NCBI GenBank assembly: GCA_963724385.1
Contig: CAVRUJ010000001.1
Coordinates: 2,294,001-2,358,000 of the forward strand
Direction of reading: 5' to 3'
Origin: DASXQK01 sp963724385
GTDB lineage: Bacteria > Pseudomonadota > Alphaproteobacteria > Dongiales > Dongiaceae
Length of the DNA stretch: 64,000 nt
Positions within the stretch are counted from its first letter, which is position 1. Each line of letters begins with the position of its first letter. Positions 29,797-39,200 of the stretch are shown here, in pieces. The translations under genes were made by a program, and so were the position numbers. Below the pieces are notes generated by a model. That model searched no databases. It was not told the DNA's origin and worked only from the letters and a program-made list of their open reading frames with translations.

Positions 29797-30516
29797 TCAG
29801 CCCTGGGCTGGGCCATTTTTTCCCCTATCAATTACCCACCGGATGTCATCGTCCAAGCCTTCCAGCTTCTCCGTCAGTGGCTCCAGGCAGGCTCTAACAA
29901 ACGCCTGGAAGGGCGGCATTTGATCGCGCTTGTCGGGGTTGGTTGATCGCGTCGGTGGACTTGCGTAAGTCCCGGTCCAAACGTTGCATAGGGTCAGAAT
30001 GAACCACTTTCGGGCTTCCAGCCTAGGGCGCCCACGGCGAGCTTCCGTTTCGGCAGCGGCGCCGATGGTGGACTGTACCCGCCGAAGGACTTTGAGAGCC
30101 TCCCAGAGCGCCGGCATCACTGGCTGATTGTCGATTTGCAGCCCCCAGTCATTGAGAGCGTTTTGCGCTGCTTGGGAGAGGCTGCCAATGGCGCCATTTG
30201 CAGTTCCCAAGGCTCTGTCCAACTTCACTATCTTGCCTCTGACCGCACCGGCAGTGGGGCGCACCTTCTCGCTCTTGGAGCGCCCTTTATAGATACGCGC
30301 CGCTTCCGTGATCGCAGCCCGTGCTGCGCAAAGTTGGGCCTCCGTTTGTGTTCGGGAAACGGTTAGGGTCTCAGCTATGATGAGCCATTCCTCCTCGGAA
30401 TAGGTCCAAGCCGCGTCCACGTCAAAGCTGTCGTTTGTGAAGGCGCCGGACGGCCGACGCTCGGCAGGAGCAAAGGACCCGGCGGGCGCCGGGCGCGGAT
30501 CAGGACGCGGCTTCAT
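29797..30516 (-). CDS. Unknown protein next to integrase
   Basis: 239 residues; its start region overlaps the end of the integrase gene by 17 bases, so it is probably co-transcribed. Pro/Arg-rich N-terminus, then a helical body (QTEAQLCAARAAITEAARIY) and a C-terminal ARKWFILTLCNVWTGTY segment. No recognised domain. The gene contains the second copy of the 17-base element repeat (29958-29974). Confidence 0.6.
   Translation of the reverse strand: MKPRPDPRPAPAGSFAPAERRPSGAFTNDSFDVDAAWTYSEEEWLIIAETLTVSRTQTEAQLCAARAAITEAARIYKGRSKSEKVRPTAGAVRGKIVKLDRALGTANGAIGSLSQAAQNALNDWGLQIDNQPVMPALWEALKVLRRVQSTIGAAAETEARRGRPRLEARKWFILTLCNVWTGTYASPPTRSTNPDKRDQMPPFQAFVRACLEPLTEKLEGLDDDIRWVIDRGKNGPAQG
29958..29974. 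repeat. 17-base element-internal repeat, copy 2
   Basis: GACTTGCGTAAGTCCCG, identical to 21293-21309 near the opposite end of the element, with the same inverted-repeat core. It lies inside a coding region. Confidence 0.5.
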
Positions 30517-31828
30517 CGCGAGTACCATCGACCAGGCCCTTAGCTTCGAGCCCTGGCCGACCTTGAGGCTCCCTGCGCGATAGAACTACAACATTGTCTG
30601 AGGGCGTAACTATGCCGGCGAGAGACTGTGCCCACAGCGCAAGCGCGGCCCGTTTCTCCTCGCGGAACTGATGGAGGTCATAGACAGCGCGAATGCCGGT
30701 GGGCACGTGATTGATAACGCGTTCAGCTATCTCAGCATTGATACCAAGCCTGGACAGATGGGTTCGCACGGTGCGACGGATGTCATGGAATGTCCAAGCG
30801 CGCATGGGTTCGACTTGCTGCGCCGAACGCCCCGCAACAGGAGCCGACGCCTCGCGTGCAGACTGGATAGCTGCATCTAGGCGCTGCTTTGCCATCGTGA
30901 AGGAATTTACTGGCTTGTCCCCCGCGCGACCGGTCTTAAACACACAATCGCCGTTGTTGGGTAGCGAATTGAACAAGTCGATGAAGGCAGGGGATAGCGG
31001 AACCTCGTGGGGCAACTTGTTCTTGGTACGGCCGGGTGAAATTGTCCAAACTCGGTCGCGTGGATCGATCTCAGAGCGGCGCATTCCGGCAACCTCACCC
31101 CGACGTTGGCCTGTAAGCATTAGCGTCGCTGTCATTGGTCCATACGGATAGCCAATGGCCTGAGCGGCGTTCCAAACCTCCCGGATTTCATCGTCCGTCA
31201 GAATGCGATCACGTTTTCTCTCTTCACCCGGCTTCTCTATGCCGACGACGGGCGATGCATCGATGATGTCCCGAGCAATAGACCAGTTAAGCAGCTTCCG
31301 GACGGCTGCAAGCACTCGGTTGGCCATTATCGGCCCGTGATTTTCAGCCACCCCATCCAGCAAATCGATGATGTCGCGACGCCGGAGGTTGCGGATTGGA
31401 CGCTTGCCAACCTTGGGCGTGACGTAGACACCAAAAATTCTTTCCGTCTCGCGCCAGCTACGGCGACCTTTGGCCTTTGCGTGTTTCTCGATGAATACGG
31501 CGGCGACTGCCTCGACAGTGTCCGCTTGACCAGCCCGCTCCCGCCGCACCCGCGCCGAAGGATCGCCCCCGTCGCCGATCTCGCCTAGCAGCTTCACAGC
31601 CTTCTTGCGCGCTTGTTCCACTTTGACGGCAGGATGCCGGCCGATCTTGGCTCGCCGCGTCTGGGGTCCCACGCGGTATTGAACGAAAAACGTCTTTACG
31701 CCCTCCGGGTTCTTCGAGCTTGGGGGCTTGATACGGACGCCGAAGCCGGCCAACTGTCGGTCCCACAAGAATGCTTCGCGATCCTGCGCGCGCGCCGCGC
31801 TAACTGCCTTCTCTGTAAGTCCAGCCAT
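30500..31828 (-). CDS. Tyrosine site-specific integrase (P4-type)
   Basis: 442 residues. The N-terminal arm-binding domain has FLWDRQLAGFGVRI and the DUF4102-like VQYRVGPQTRRAKIG; the catalytic domain shows Arg in TGQRRGEVAGMR, FHDIRRTVRTHL (H-x-x-R), then NHVPTGIRAVYD with the probable nucleophile Tyr. Family members insert elements into tRNA 3' ends, which agrees with the tRNA-Lys repeat starting 204 bases upstream of its start. All catalytic residues are present, so it should be active. Confidence 0.93.
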   Translation of the reverse strand: MAGLTEKAVSAARAQDREAFLWDRQLAGFGVRIKPPSSKNPEGVKTFFVQYRVGPQTRRAKIGRHPAVKVEQARKKAVKLLGEIGDGGDPSARVRRERAGQADTVEAVAAVFIEKHAKAKGRRSWRETERIFGVYVTPKVGKRPIRNLRRRDIIDLLDGVAENHGPIMANRVLAAVRKLLNWSIARDIIDASPVVGIEKPGEERKRDRILTDDEIREVWNAAQAIGYPYGPMTATLMLTGQRRGEVAGMRRSEIDPRDRVWTISPGRTKNKLPHEVPLSPAFIDLFNSLPNNGDCVFKTGRAGDKPVNSFTMAKQRLDAAIQSAREASAPVAGRSAQQVEPMRAWTFHDIRRTVRTHLSRLGINAEIAERVINHVPTGIRAVYDLHQFREEKRAALALWAQSLAGIVTPSDNVVVLSRREPQGRPGLEAKGLVDGTRDEAAS

Positions 31829-32031
31829 GGGTTACACCTCCGTCGATTTGAGCAACGTCTTCGCTTTCCTTGTTGCTTCGCCGGGGAAGCAGGGGGGAAG
31901 CAAAATGCGGCGACGCCGGAGATAATCACGCAACATGCTGCATACAAGGGAAGTGCGCGCCGTTGGCTGATTTACTGCACTTCCCATATGAACACCGCGC
32001 AAATTCAGGGCGCCGCTTACGTTGCCGGTTT

Positions 32032-32079
32032 TGACTTTTAATCAGGAGGTCCCGGGTTCGATCCCCGGCGCACCCACCA
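32032..32079 (+). repeat. attR: 48-bp copy of the tRNA-Lys 3' end
   Basis: Perfect repeat of 20923-20970. The 5' half of a tRNA is absent here, so it is an attachment-site remnant, not a second tRNA gene. It marks the right edge of the element. Confidence 0.93.
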
Positions 32080-32165
32080 GGGTTTTCAATAACTTAATTG
32101 GAGGAGGCGGATAAACAAAGATGGGCATGTCCGCAGTGTGTCCGCCAAGGTGATGGAGCTAGAAG

Positions 32166-32837
32166 ATGACTCCGAACGAGGTTCCCCACTTGTCGGCCAA
32201 ATGCTGGAAGTGCGGAGACTCCACGAGCATGCCGCCCCGATGCGCTCCAGTCTTGGTCACTCGGAGCTACGAAGGATCGCGGTATCAGCCCAGGTGGCGA
32301 AACGTAGAGCTTTACGCTGTGCTCTACACGTGTACCAACGCCACCTGCTACGGGGCGACCGTTGGCTATTAGTCGCTCGGAGATAACAGCTTTCTCCTGG
32401 AATTTCACGCCCCTAGGCACAATGCCTACAAGGCACCTGACGAGATCCCCGATCGACCTCGCAAGATGCTTCAGGACGCTGGCGACAGTCTCAGCGCCCC
32501 AGTTGCGTGCGTTTCAGCTTCTGTGCGCGCAGTCGAGGCGATGCTCGCTGAGAAGGGCTACCGAGAACGAAAGATAGGCCTCATGGGCCTAATTAAGGCC
32601 GCGGTCGCAGATGGTCACTTACCGGGCGTCATGGCCGACTGGGCTCTTGAGGTCCGAGAGATTGGCACAGACACACATACCGACGAGGTTCCAGCTCCTC
32701 TGCCGAGCGCCGAGGACGCCCGTCGCGCCTTCATCTACGCCAAGACGCTGGCTGAATATCTGTTCGAGATGCCTGCTGTCATTGCCAGGAACCGCGCTAG
32801 GCGAAAAAAGCCCCGAAAGGCTATTGCGAAGATCTAG
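32166..32837 (+). pseudogene. DUF4145-like protein interrupted by an in-frame TAG
   Basis: A single reading frame of 224 codons broken only by TAG at 32370-32372. The part before it (68 residues) holds a zinc-ribbon-like CWKCG with CTNATC. The part after has PDEIPDRP, then a helical region (SVRAVEAMLAEKGY) and DWALEVREIGTDTHTDE, the conserved tail region of DUF4145 proteins. The frame is open on both sides of the TAG with no other damage. Either a recent nonsense mutation, a sequencing substitution, or a shorter N-terminal protein plus a reinitiated C-terminal one (ATG at 32466). DUF4145 domains occur in many accessory and defence-associated proteins; role here unknown. Lies just outside attR. 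Confidence 0.6.
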
Positions 32838-32997
32838 AATTTCTCACTGAAGCTAGAGTACGCGAGCTAGGGTGCGCGGCTAGCAGTGGGCCTCAATTCA
32901 CCTTCTCCCCCTCATGGCGGCCGCGTGTCAGTTCCTCGATAGCCTTGAGTATCCGCCGCCAGGTCGTGGCGCCGATCATGTCGCCGGCCTCATGCGC

Positions 32998-34083
32998 CTA
33001 CCTGAACCGGCTGAGCTTGCGCCAGATTGCCTTGGCGAGCGCTACAGCAAGCATCGATCGCGAATTCTCGAGCGCTGCGAGCCTGTGGCGAAGTTCCGCG
33101 GTCTCGCCGACCAACATGTTGTTGGTCTTGCCGCCGGGCGTCATCGCGGCGAGAGGCGAAGGAACGCCTGCGCTACCGCTTGCCGCAGCGGCCTCGACCA
33201 GCCCCAGGAGGGGAGGTTCGCCGAACAGGTCGCCGGGCTGCGCAAGCGTGCTGGCGAAGCGCGTCCCGAAATGCTCGATTTCCAGGAACCAAGGGTCCGA
33301 CTTCGCCGAATGGTACAAAGCGAAGACCTTGCCGGGTGCAAGGGTCGCGGCACTCACAAGTGGATCTATCCATGACGTGTCGCGGTCGTAGAAGGATCCG
33401 GAGTCCATCCAGATCTTCAACTGCGCATCCGTCACGGCGAAGAACCCGACGTGAGGGTTGTTCGGCAGATGAAAGGTCTGCTTCATGCCGTTCCAAAGTC
33501 CGGCCACCTCAAGGGGTGCGCCGGACTGTCGGAACGGCGCGATCGCCTGGCCAGAAAGGCGAACGCCGATCGCGACCTTGGCGGGCGTTCCGGTATGGGC
33601 CATCTCATAGCGAATCGGCAGCAGCATGGCGCGCGGGCCGCAAGCGTCGGCAAACCAAGCGATCTTGGCGAAGAATGCCGGATCGTCGATGATCAAATCG
33701 TCTTCCATATACGCATAGAGGTCGTAATCGCCGGCGCGCTCGCTCATGATCCGCTGGGCCTCGAAGGGCAGCATTTGGGGCTCACCATCGAAATACGAGA
33801 CCGCGTATGCGGACGGATCGATCCCGATCCACTCGAGCAAGTTGGCGCCGCGCGTCGTCATCACGACGATGTCGAGGACAGTGCCGCCGGGGCCGATCCC
33901 AGGCAGAGGGTCGGCCGGATTGAGGGCAAGCCGACGCGGCCCGAAATAGCGATGAAGGGCGACGATCAACTCGTTGAGCGCGGCAATCTTGGCAAACGGC
34001 GAGCGACCGCTGCCACCCGCGCCGACCCACTGCGACACCGGTTCCTGTTTGAAGTAATGCGCAATCGTTACGAGGAGGCGCAC
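32998..34083 (-). CDS. Putative glycosyltransferase-like protein
   Basis: 361 residues. The opening MRLLVTIAHYF and a central YAYMEDDLII acidic motif (DxD-like) followed by YEMAHTGTPAK are reminiscent of GT-A glycosyltransferases; the sequence has no signal peptide or membrane segment. The C-terminal 60 residues are Ala/Gly/Pro-rich then helical. Assignment to a specific family is not certain. A small zinc-ribbon-type gene ends 16 bases before its start on the same strand, suggesting a two-gene transcript. Confidence 0.5.
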   Translation of the reverse strand: MRLLVTIAHYFKQEPVSQWVGAGGSGRSPFAKIAALNELIVALHRYFGPRRLALNPADPLPGIGPGGTVLDIVVMTTRGANLLEWIGIDPSAYAVSYFDGEPQMLPFEAQRIMSERAGDYDLYAYMEDDLIIDDPAFFAKIAWFADACGPRAMLLPIRYEMAHTGTPAKVAIGVRLSGQAIAPFRQSGAPLEVAGLWNGMKQTFHLPNNPHVGFFAVTDAQLKIWMDSGSFYDRDTSWIDPLVSAATLAPGKVFALYHSAKSDPWFLEIEHFGTRFASTLAQPGDLFGEPPLLGLVEAAAASGSAGVPSPLAAMTPGGKTNNMLVGETAELRHRLAALENSRSMLAVALAKAIWRKLSRFR

Positions 34084-34099
34084 CGGCGGGCTCTTTCGT

Positions 34100-34417
34100 T
34101 CATGGCATTCCGCTTGGCGGCGAGAGGGGCGACAAGGGGCGTGTTTGGGAGGGAACGGCAGCCAAGGATGACGCCTTGCAGAATTGGTGCGAGCGAGTCA
34201 GCGTGGCGGACTTCTGCAGCGGCTTCGAAATACTCGGCCAGCACCGCTCCCCGCAGGAGCACCGGAACCGGCGGCCGATAAAGGACAGCTCGGGCGGGAA
34301 GGTTGCGAGGTCTATCGTCACGCTCCGCTCGCAGCGCCAGCAAGATACGTCCATCCGATAGCCGTGACGGACGAGGGAGCCGAAGGTGGATAGGACGATG
34401 GATGTCTCACGAGTCAT
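34100..34417 (-). CDS. Small Cys-rich (zinc-ribbon-like) protein
   Basis: 105 residues from an ATG at 34417. GSLVRHGYRMDVSCWRCERS, then VTIDLATFP and RRFRCSCGERCWP give two CxxC/CxC-type pairs, a probable zinc ribbon of a kind common in alphaproteobacterial small proteins. The C-terminal part is Ser/Pro-rich. Precedes the glycosyltransferase-like gene. Confidence 0.55.
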   Translation of the reverse strand: MTRETSIVLSTFGSLVRHGYRMDVSCWRCERSVTIDLATFPPELSFIGRRFRCSCGERCWPSISKPLQKSATLTRSHQFCKASSLAAVPSQTRPLSPLSPPSGMP

Positions 34418-34550
34418 GGGTGAACTGAACGCTGCAACTGACACTCGCCGCAATCTCAAGCGATGAGGCCAGGCTAGAGAATGTCTTGGAATTGGTCGCC
34501 GCAGAGTTGCCGCCCTGCCGGTAGCTTGCCTGGGGGCCGGACGCTCGGGG

Positions 34551-34973
34551 CTACGTTTCCTCACCATACTTGTTCGCCCCGTCCGTGCCCCGAAGGAAGG
34601 TAAGTTCCACAAAGGCCCCCAGTTGAATGGCAAGGCTGACAAGCAAGAGAAGCCATCGGAATTGCAGTTCGGGCGCCCGCGCCAGTTGGAACGCGATGGC
34701 CGGAACAAGGTAGTACAACAAAAGCCATAGCCAGGATTTCTCGCGGTCATGGAGGCGCCTGACGGCAGTCGCCCAACCCGCGATGCCGAACAGGATACAC
34801 AGCAAGGTCGCGATCAATATTGCGGGCAAGAAGAGCGTTGGTGTCCAGCGATAGACATAGAGCGCATTGAAGAATGCGAACGCTATGATGGCACCGCCCA
34901 CGAGCGAGACGAGAAAGTATTCCAGGCGCCCGGCGCGCCCTCTGAAGCTCCAGACGCGCGAAATCCGCTCCAT
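34551..34973 (-). CDS. DUF805-family membrane protein
   Basis: 140 residues. The N-terminal VWSFRGRAGRLEYF is the DUF805 signature (FxGRxxRxxYW-type), followed by four hydrophobic segments and the AVRRLHDREKSWLWLL loop. Role unknown. ATG at 34973 with GGAGGGG upstream; the longer frame to 35027 lacks a site. Confidence 0.82.
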   Translation of the reverse strand: MERISRVWSFRGRAGRLEYFLVSLVGGAIIAFAFFNALYVYRWTPTLFLPAILIATLLCILFGIAGWATAVRRLHDREKSWLWLLLYYLVPAIAFQLARAPELQFRWLLLLVSLAIQLGAFVELTFLRGTDGANKYGEET

Positions 34974-35340
34974 GGTTACCCGCCCCTCCAGGAACATGGT
35001 CCACCCAACAGTGTTGGAGTTTGCCACAACCCTTGGTGGATGAATAGGATAAACCGCCTGGGCGAAGTCGGCGGGCTTTGCGGCGATCGGGCAGCCGCAG
35101 CCGGCGAGGAATGTTCGATCTCAGGGGTCGTCCTTTTGGCGGTGGCAAGCGAAAGGACGGTGCCTGGACCTTATTGGACCGTGTTCGATCCAAGGCCGCC
35201 TTCGGCAATCCCGGATAACCCTCCAGAGCCTTGATCAAGAGGCAAATTTTTAGAATTGGCGCAGGGCAGTCTGTATTTCGTAGCAATCTTGTGTCAGGCT
35301 ACGGGGCTTGCCTGTTGGAGGTGGGTCTGGGGAGGGGGTC
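34974..35340. other. Intergenic region before the FecR gene, no supported gene
   Basis: 367 bases between divergent genes (DUF805 leftward, FecR rightward). Open frames here have no ribosome-binding site or recognisable content. It presumably holds the promoters of both genes; I cannot point to a convincing one. Confidence 0.45.
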
Positions 35341-36105
35341 ATGCGCAGGTCTTGGCGGCTTTTCGCGTTGGGCGTGCCCGCAACAGCCTTGCTTGCTGCG
35401 ATGGGTGCCCTGGCGGAGCCACAGATCGGGCATGTCGTCCAGCGGCAATTCAATGGCGCCACCGGGGCCAGGCAGGCTGCGACATCCGTCGATAACCTGG
35501 TTTACACGCAGGATGTTTTCGCTGGCGAGAAGGTGATCACCCCTGCCGGTGGCTCGACGGTCGTGCGATTCCGCGACCAGACCCAGCTTCAGGTCGGCGC
35601 CAATTCGACTGTGGTGCTGGATCGTTTCGTTTACGATCCCAGCAGCCAGTCGGACAGCGGAAGCATCAACCTCGCCAAGGGACTGTTTCGTTACATCGGC
35701 GGTCAGGCGTCGGATGCGGCAGGCGTAAAGCTCAGCACACCGACGACGACGCTTACCATCCGGGGCACCAAGTTCATGGTTTGGGTGAAGGATGACGGCA
35801 CCACGACCGTGGGCGTGCTCGAGGGCGCGGTCGACGTGAAGCCTTGCGGCAATGGCGATATTGCCCATGCCAATGCCGGCCAAGCCTATCAGGTCACGAG
35901 CTCCTGCACCGCAACGCCCGTGCCAATGTCCTCCGTACCGACCGATCCGGCGACGGCGGAGGACGCGAGCGTGGACAACGGAGCGGGCGGCGCCAATGGC
36001 GGGGACGGCAGCAGCAATCCCGGGGGCGGCGGTGGAAGCCCGAGCAGTGGAGGTGGGGGCAGTACCGGCCGCGGACGTGGTCACAGCGATAGTGGGGGCG
36101 GCTAA
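35341..36105 (+). CDS. Exported FecR-domain protein
   Basis: 254 residues with an N-terminal signal peptide (ALGVPATALLAAMGALAEP). The body is a FecR domain: VRFRDQTQLQVGANSTVVLD, then KGLFRYIGG and LTIRGTKFMVWV. The C-terminal 45 residues are Gly/Ser-rich low complexity. Unlike classical FecR it is exported rather than a membrane anti-sigma factor, and no sigma factor or TonB receptor is near. GTG-free ATG start at 35341 after a G-rich ribosome-binding site. It lies 117 bases upstream of the giant exoprotein, suggesting a joint surface role. Confidence 0.85.
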   Translation: MRRSWRLFALGVPATALLAAMGALAEPQIGHVVQRQFNGATGARQAATSVDNLVYTQDVFAGEKVITPAGGSTVVRFRDQTQLQVGANSTVVLDRFVYDPSSQSDSGSINLAKGLFRYIGGQASDAAGVKLSTPTTTLTIRGTKFMVWVKDDGTTTVGVLEGAVDVKPCGNGDIAHANAGQAYQVTSSCTATPVPMSSVPTDPATAEDASVDNGAGGANGGDGSSNPGGGGGSPSSGGGGSTGRGRGHSDSGGG

Positions 36106-36222
36106 CTCGATAGGTGTCGATCGAGCGCGGGCCTAGGAGAAGCAGGCTCAGGATTTGCATCAGGCGAAGCGACGTCCGTTGATGGCAGGAATGACCAGCT
36201 GAGGGCGTCTAGGGGACTAGGA

Positions 36223-39200
36223 ATGAACAATCTGCATCTTCGGGACGGCAAGGTCGAGTTTCGCTGGAAGCGCTGGCGGAACAAGAAACGGCAGGAGGTG
36301 TCGTACTGCCTGATGGTGCTGTTCAGCGGCGCGGTGCTGTTCGGCGGGGGCGGCATGGCCCTGGCCGGGCCCACGGGCGGGCAGGTGACGAGCGGCACGG
36401 GCACGATCAGCCAGGCCGGCACGACGACGACCATCAGCCAGACCAGCAATGTGCTGGACATCAACTGGCAGACCTTCTCGACCGCCCCCAACGAGACGGT
36501 CAACTTCAACCAGCCGGGCTCGAGCGCGCTGGCGATCAACCGGGTGGTGGGCGGGGTTCCCTCCTATCTCCAGGGTGCGTTGAACGCCAACGGGCGGGTA
36601 TTCATCCTGAACAGCGCCGGCATCACCTTTGCCGGGACCTCGCGGGTGAACGTGGGCGCCCTGCTGGCGACCACGGCGATGACGATCGACGGCAACGCCA
36701 ACCAGTTCGCCAACTTCAGCGCACCCTCGGGCAGCGGCGGCTCGGTCATCAACCAGGGCCAGATCACGGTGTCGAACGGGGGCTTTGCCATCCTGGCGGC
36801 GCCCTATGTGCAGAACACCGGCTTCATCAAGGCCGACCTTGGCACGGTGGCGTTGGCGGGGACGAACCAGTTCACCCTCGACCTGCGCGGCGACGGGCTC
36901 ATCAACTTCGTGGTTCCCCCTGGCACGGCGGCGCAGATCGTGGCCGACGGCCAGAAGGTGGGGGTCGACAATTCGGGCACCCTGCAGGCGCGCTCCGGCC
37001 AGGTGATCATCTCGGCCAATGTCGCGACCCAGGTTGTGAACGCGGTCGTCAACCTGAAGGGCGTGGTGGATGCCGACGCCTTCGTGGCCAACGAGGCCGG
37101 CGGCACGGTGATGGTGACCTCGACGGGGGACATCAACCTCGGCGGCACCGTCACCGCGCAAGGCAACGGCACCGGGGCGGGCGGCAACATCGTCACCAAG
37201 GCGGGCGGGGTCGACGATGTCGAAGCGGCGGCCAATGTCCAGGCGGCGGGCGGCACGGCCGGCCAAGGCGGCCATATCGAGGTCAGCGGCAAGTCCGTCA
37301 AGCTTGACGGCAACATCGATGCAGGCAAGGGCGGCAATCTGCTGATCGACCCGCTGAACATCCTGATTGCTGCCAGCGGCACCCAGAGCGGCTCTGGCGG
37401 TGCCGACACGTTCATCAACGAGCACTGGCTGGCCAACCAGCTCCAGCACGACTCCGCCGTAACCCTTGCCGCGTCGAACGACATCACGTTCAAGGGCACC
37501 AACGCCGCCAACAACTTTGTCCTGCTGGGCAACGACGGCGCCCTGACGGTGACAGCCAACGAGAACATCGTGTTCTCGAACGTGAAGGACTACGAGATCC
37601 GAACGGGTGCCGGCAACGTGCATCTGACGGCCAACCACGGCGAAATCGGCAGCAACAGTGGCCGTCTAAGCATCGTCAGCGGCTTCGGTACCGACAACCC
37701 CGGGCTCGGACATGACTATGCCGGAGTCACCCAGGCGGGCAACGTCATCTTGAAGGCCGGCACGGACATTTTCGTCAAGAACATCACCGTCAAGTCCGCC
37801 GGCAACAGCCACTTCACCGCCGATTTCACAGCCAACGCTGGGCATAATTTCAACGCCGCGGGCCTGATCGACGTGGAGGCCGCTGCCAACGGCATCGGCG
37901 TGCAGACGGCCGATGCTGAGATACATATCACGGGTAGCAACGCGATCGTCCTGCACGGCCTGAAAGACATCGCTTCGGCTTTTGAGGCTGGAGGCGCCCA
38001 AAATGCCGTTGCTGACGCCGGCGTCTTGCTCAACGGCAATGACATTGTGGACAGCGGCATCTTGTCGGTCGCGGCACGGGTCGGCGGGCATACCGGGGCC
38101 GGCAGCTTCCCGGCCAATTTCGTGGCCGATGCCCATCTCGATATAGCCAATGCGACAGTCGTCACGCTCGACAGCGGTGTCGCGCTGCACGCTTTTGCCA
38201 ATGCGAGCCATGTGGGGTCGGCCGTTGCCAAGGCGAGCGCCAATTTCGCCCATGATGGCATTATCACCGTCACGGGTTCTGTTGAAGTCGGTGCCTCGGT
38301 GCTGGGCAACAATGTCGGCAACGATATAGCCAGCGCCTTCGCCACCATCCACGGCGCCAATGCGGTCACGATCCAGGGCAATGCCATCGTTGAGGCCAAC
38401 GCCGCCGCGACCTCGGCGCTCGGCGCGTCCTTTGCCCGGGCCAATGCTCACCTGAACCTAGTAGGCAGCCAAGTAGACGTCACCCGCGCAGCGAACGTTC
38501 ATGCCACGGCAAACAACCTCAGACATGGCAGCGGCGCTTCGGCGACCGCCAACCTGTTTGTCGTTGCCAGCTATGGCGTCGCTTCGTTCCATAACAACAT
38601 TGAAGTTCAAGCTCTTGCGTTCAATGGCGGCGGGGCAAAAGACGCCGACGCGTTCGCCCATCTGGCTGTGAATGCTGCCGACATAGAAATCTCCAACGAT
38701 GTGATCGTGACGGCCAACGGGCAGACGGCGCATCTTGCCAGTCACGATTCGTCGGTTCCCAACGCGACGGCCGATGCCGTTCTCCTCGCCCGTAGGGGCC
38801 GGGTATTCATCGGCGGGAGCCTCGACGTAGAAGCAATCACGAGCAGTTTGAATAGCGACAGCGTGACAGCCAGGGCCCGCGCCTCGCTGGATGCCGACGG
38901 GGGCAGTGTCACTGTGGGCAGAACCAGCAAGGTCCTTGCCCGCGCGATTACGGCCGATACGCGGAACGTCATCTCCCCACTGGGCGCTTCGGCCGATGCC
39001 AGCTTCCTGGTCCATGCCGAGCGCGGCTCCGTCAACCTGGGCCCGGTCACGGTTCAGGCCAGCGCAGTGGACAACGGGCGGTTCCAGGCCAAGGCACTTG
39101 CCCTTGCCTCCATTACCGAAAGCGTCGGCTTTCCGGTCGCCATCCACGGCAATGTCGAGGTTCTGGCAAACGCCCAGGATCCTCTGGGCAATTCGGCCAG

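Larger units (their letters stand above)
20971..32079. mobile_element. Integrated genetic element in tRNA-Lys (about 11.1 kb)
   Basis: Bounded by 48-bp direct repeats of the tRNA-Lys 3' end, with a tyrosine integrase gene beginning 204 bases inside the right boundary. The integrase-side module (int, unknown, AlpA-like HTH, unknown, RepA-like ATPase, all leftward and mostly overlapping) resembles phage-satellite or integrative-element cores. No capsid, tail, terminase, relaxase or type IV secretion gene is present. The left 7 kb is mixed-strand cargo, with parts visibly more A/T-rich than the chromosome (for example 24.4-25.2 kb). Confidence 0.88.

Noticed and set aside
32032..32079. Second tRNA-Lys gene
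   Set aside because: Only the 3' half is present; acceptor 5' strand, D-arm and half the anticodon stem are absent, so it is attR.
36217..37638. 473-codon minus-strand ORF
   Set aside because: Antisense to the exoprotein secretion domain; no ribosome-binding site or domain.
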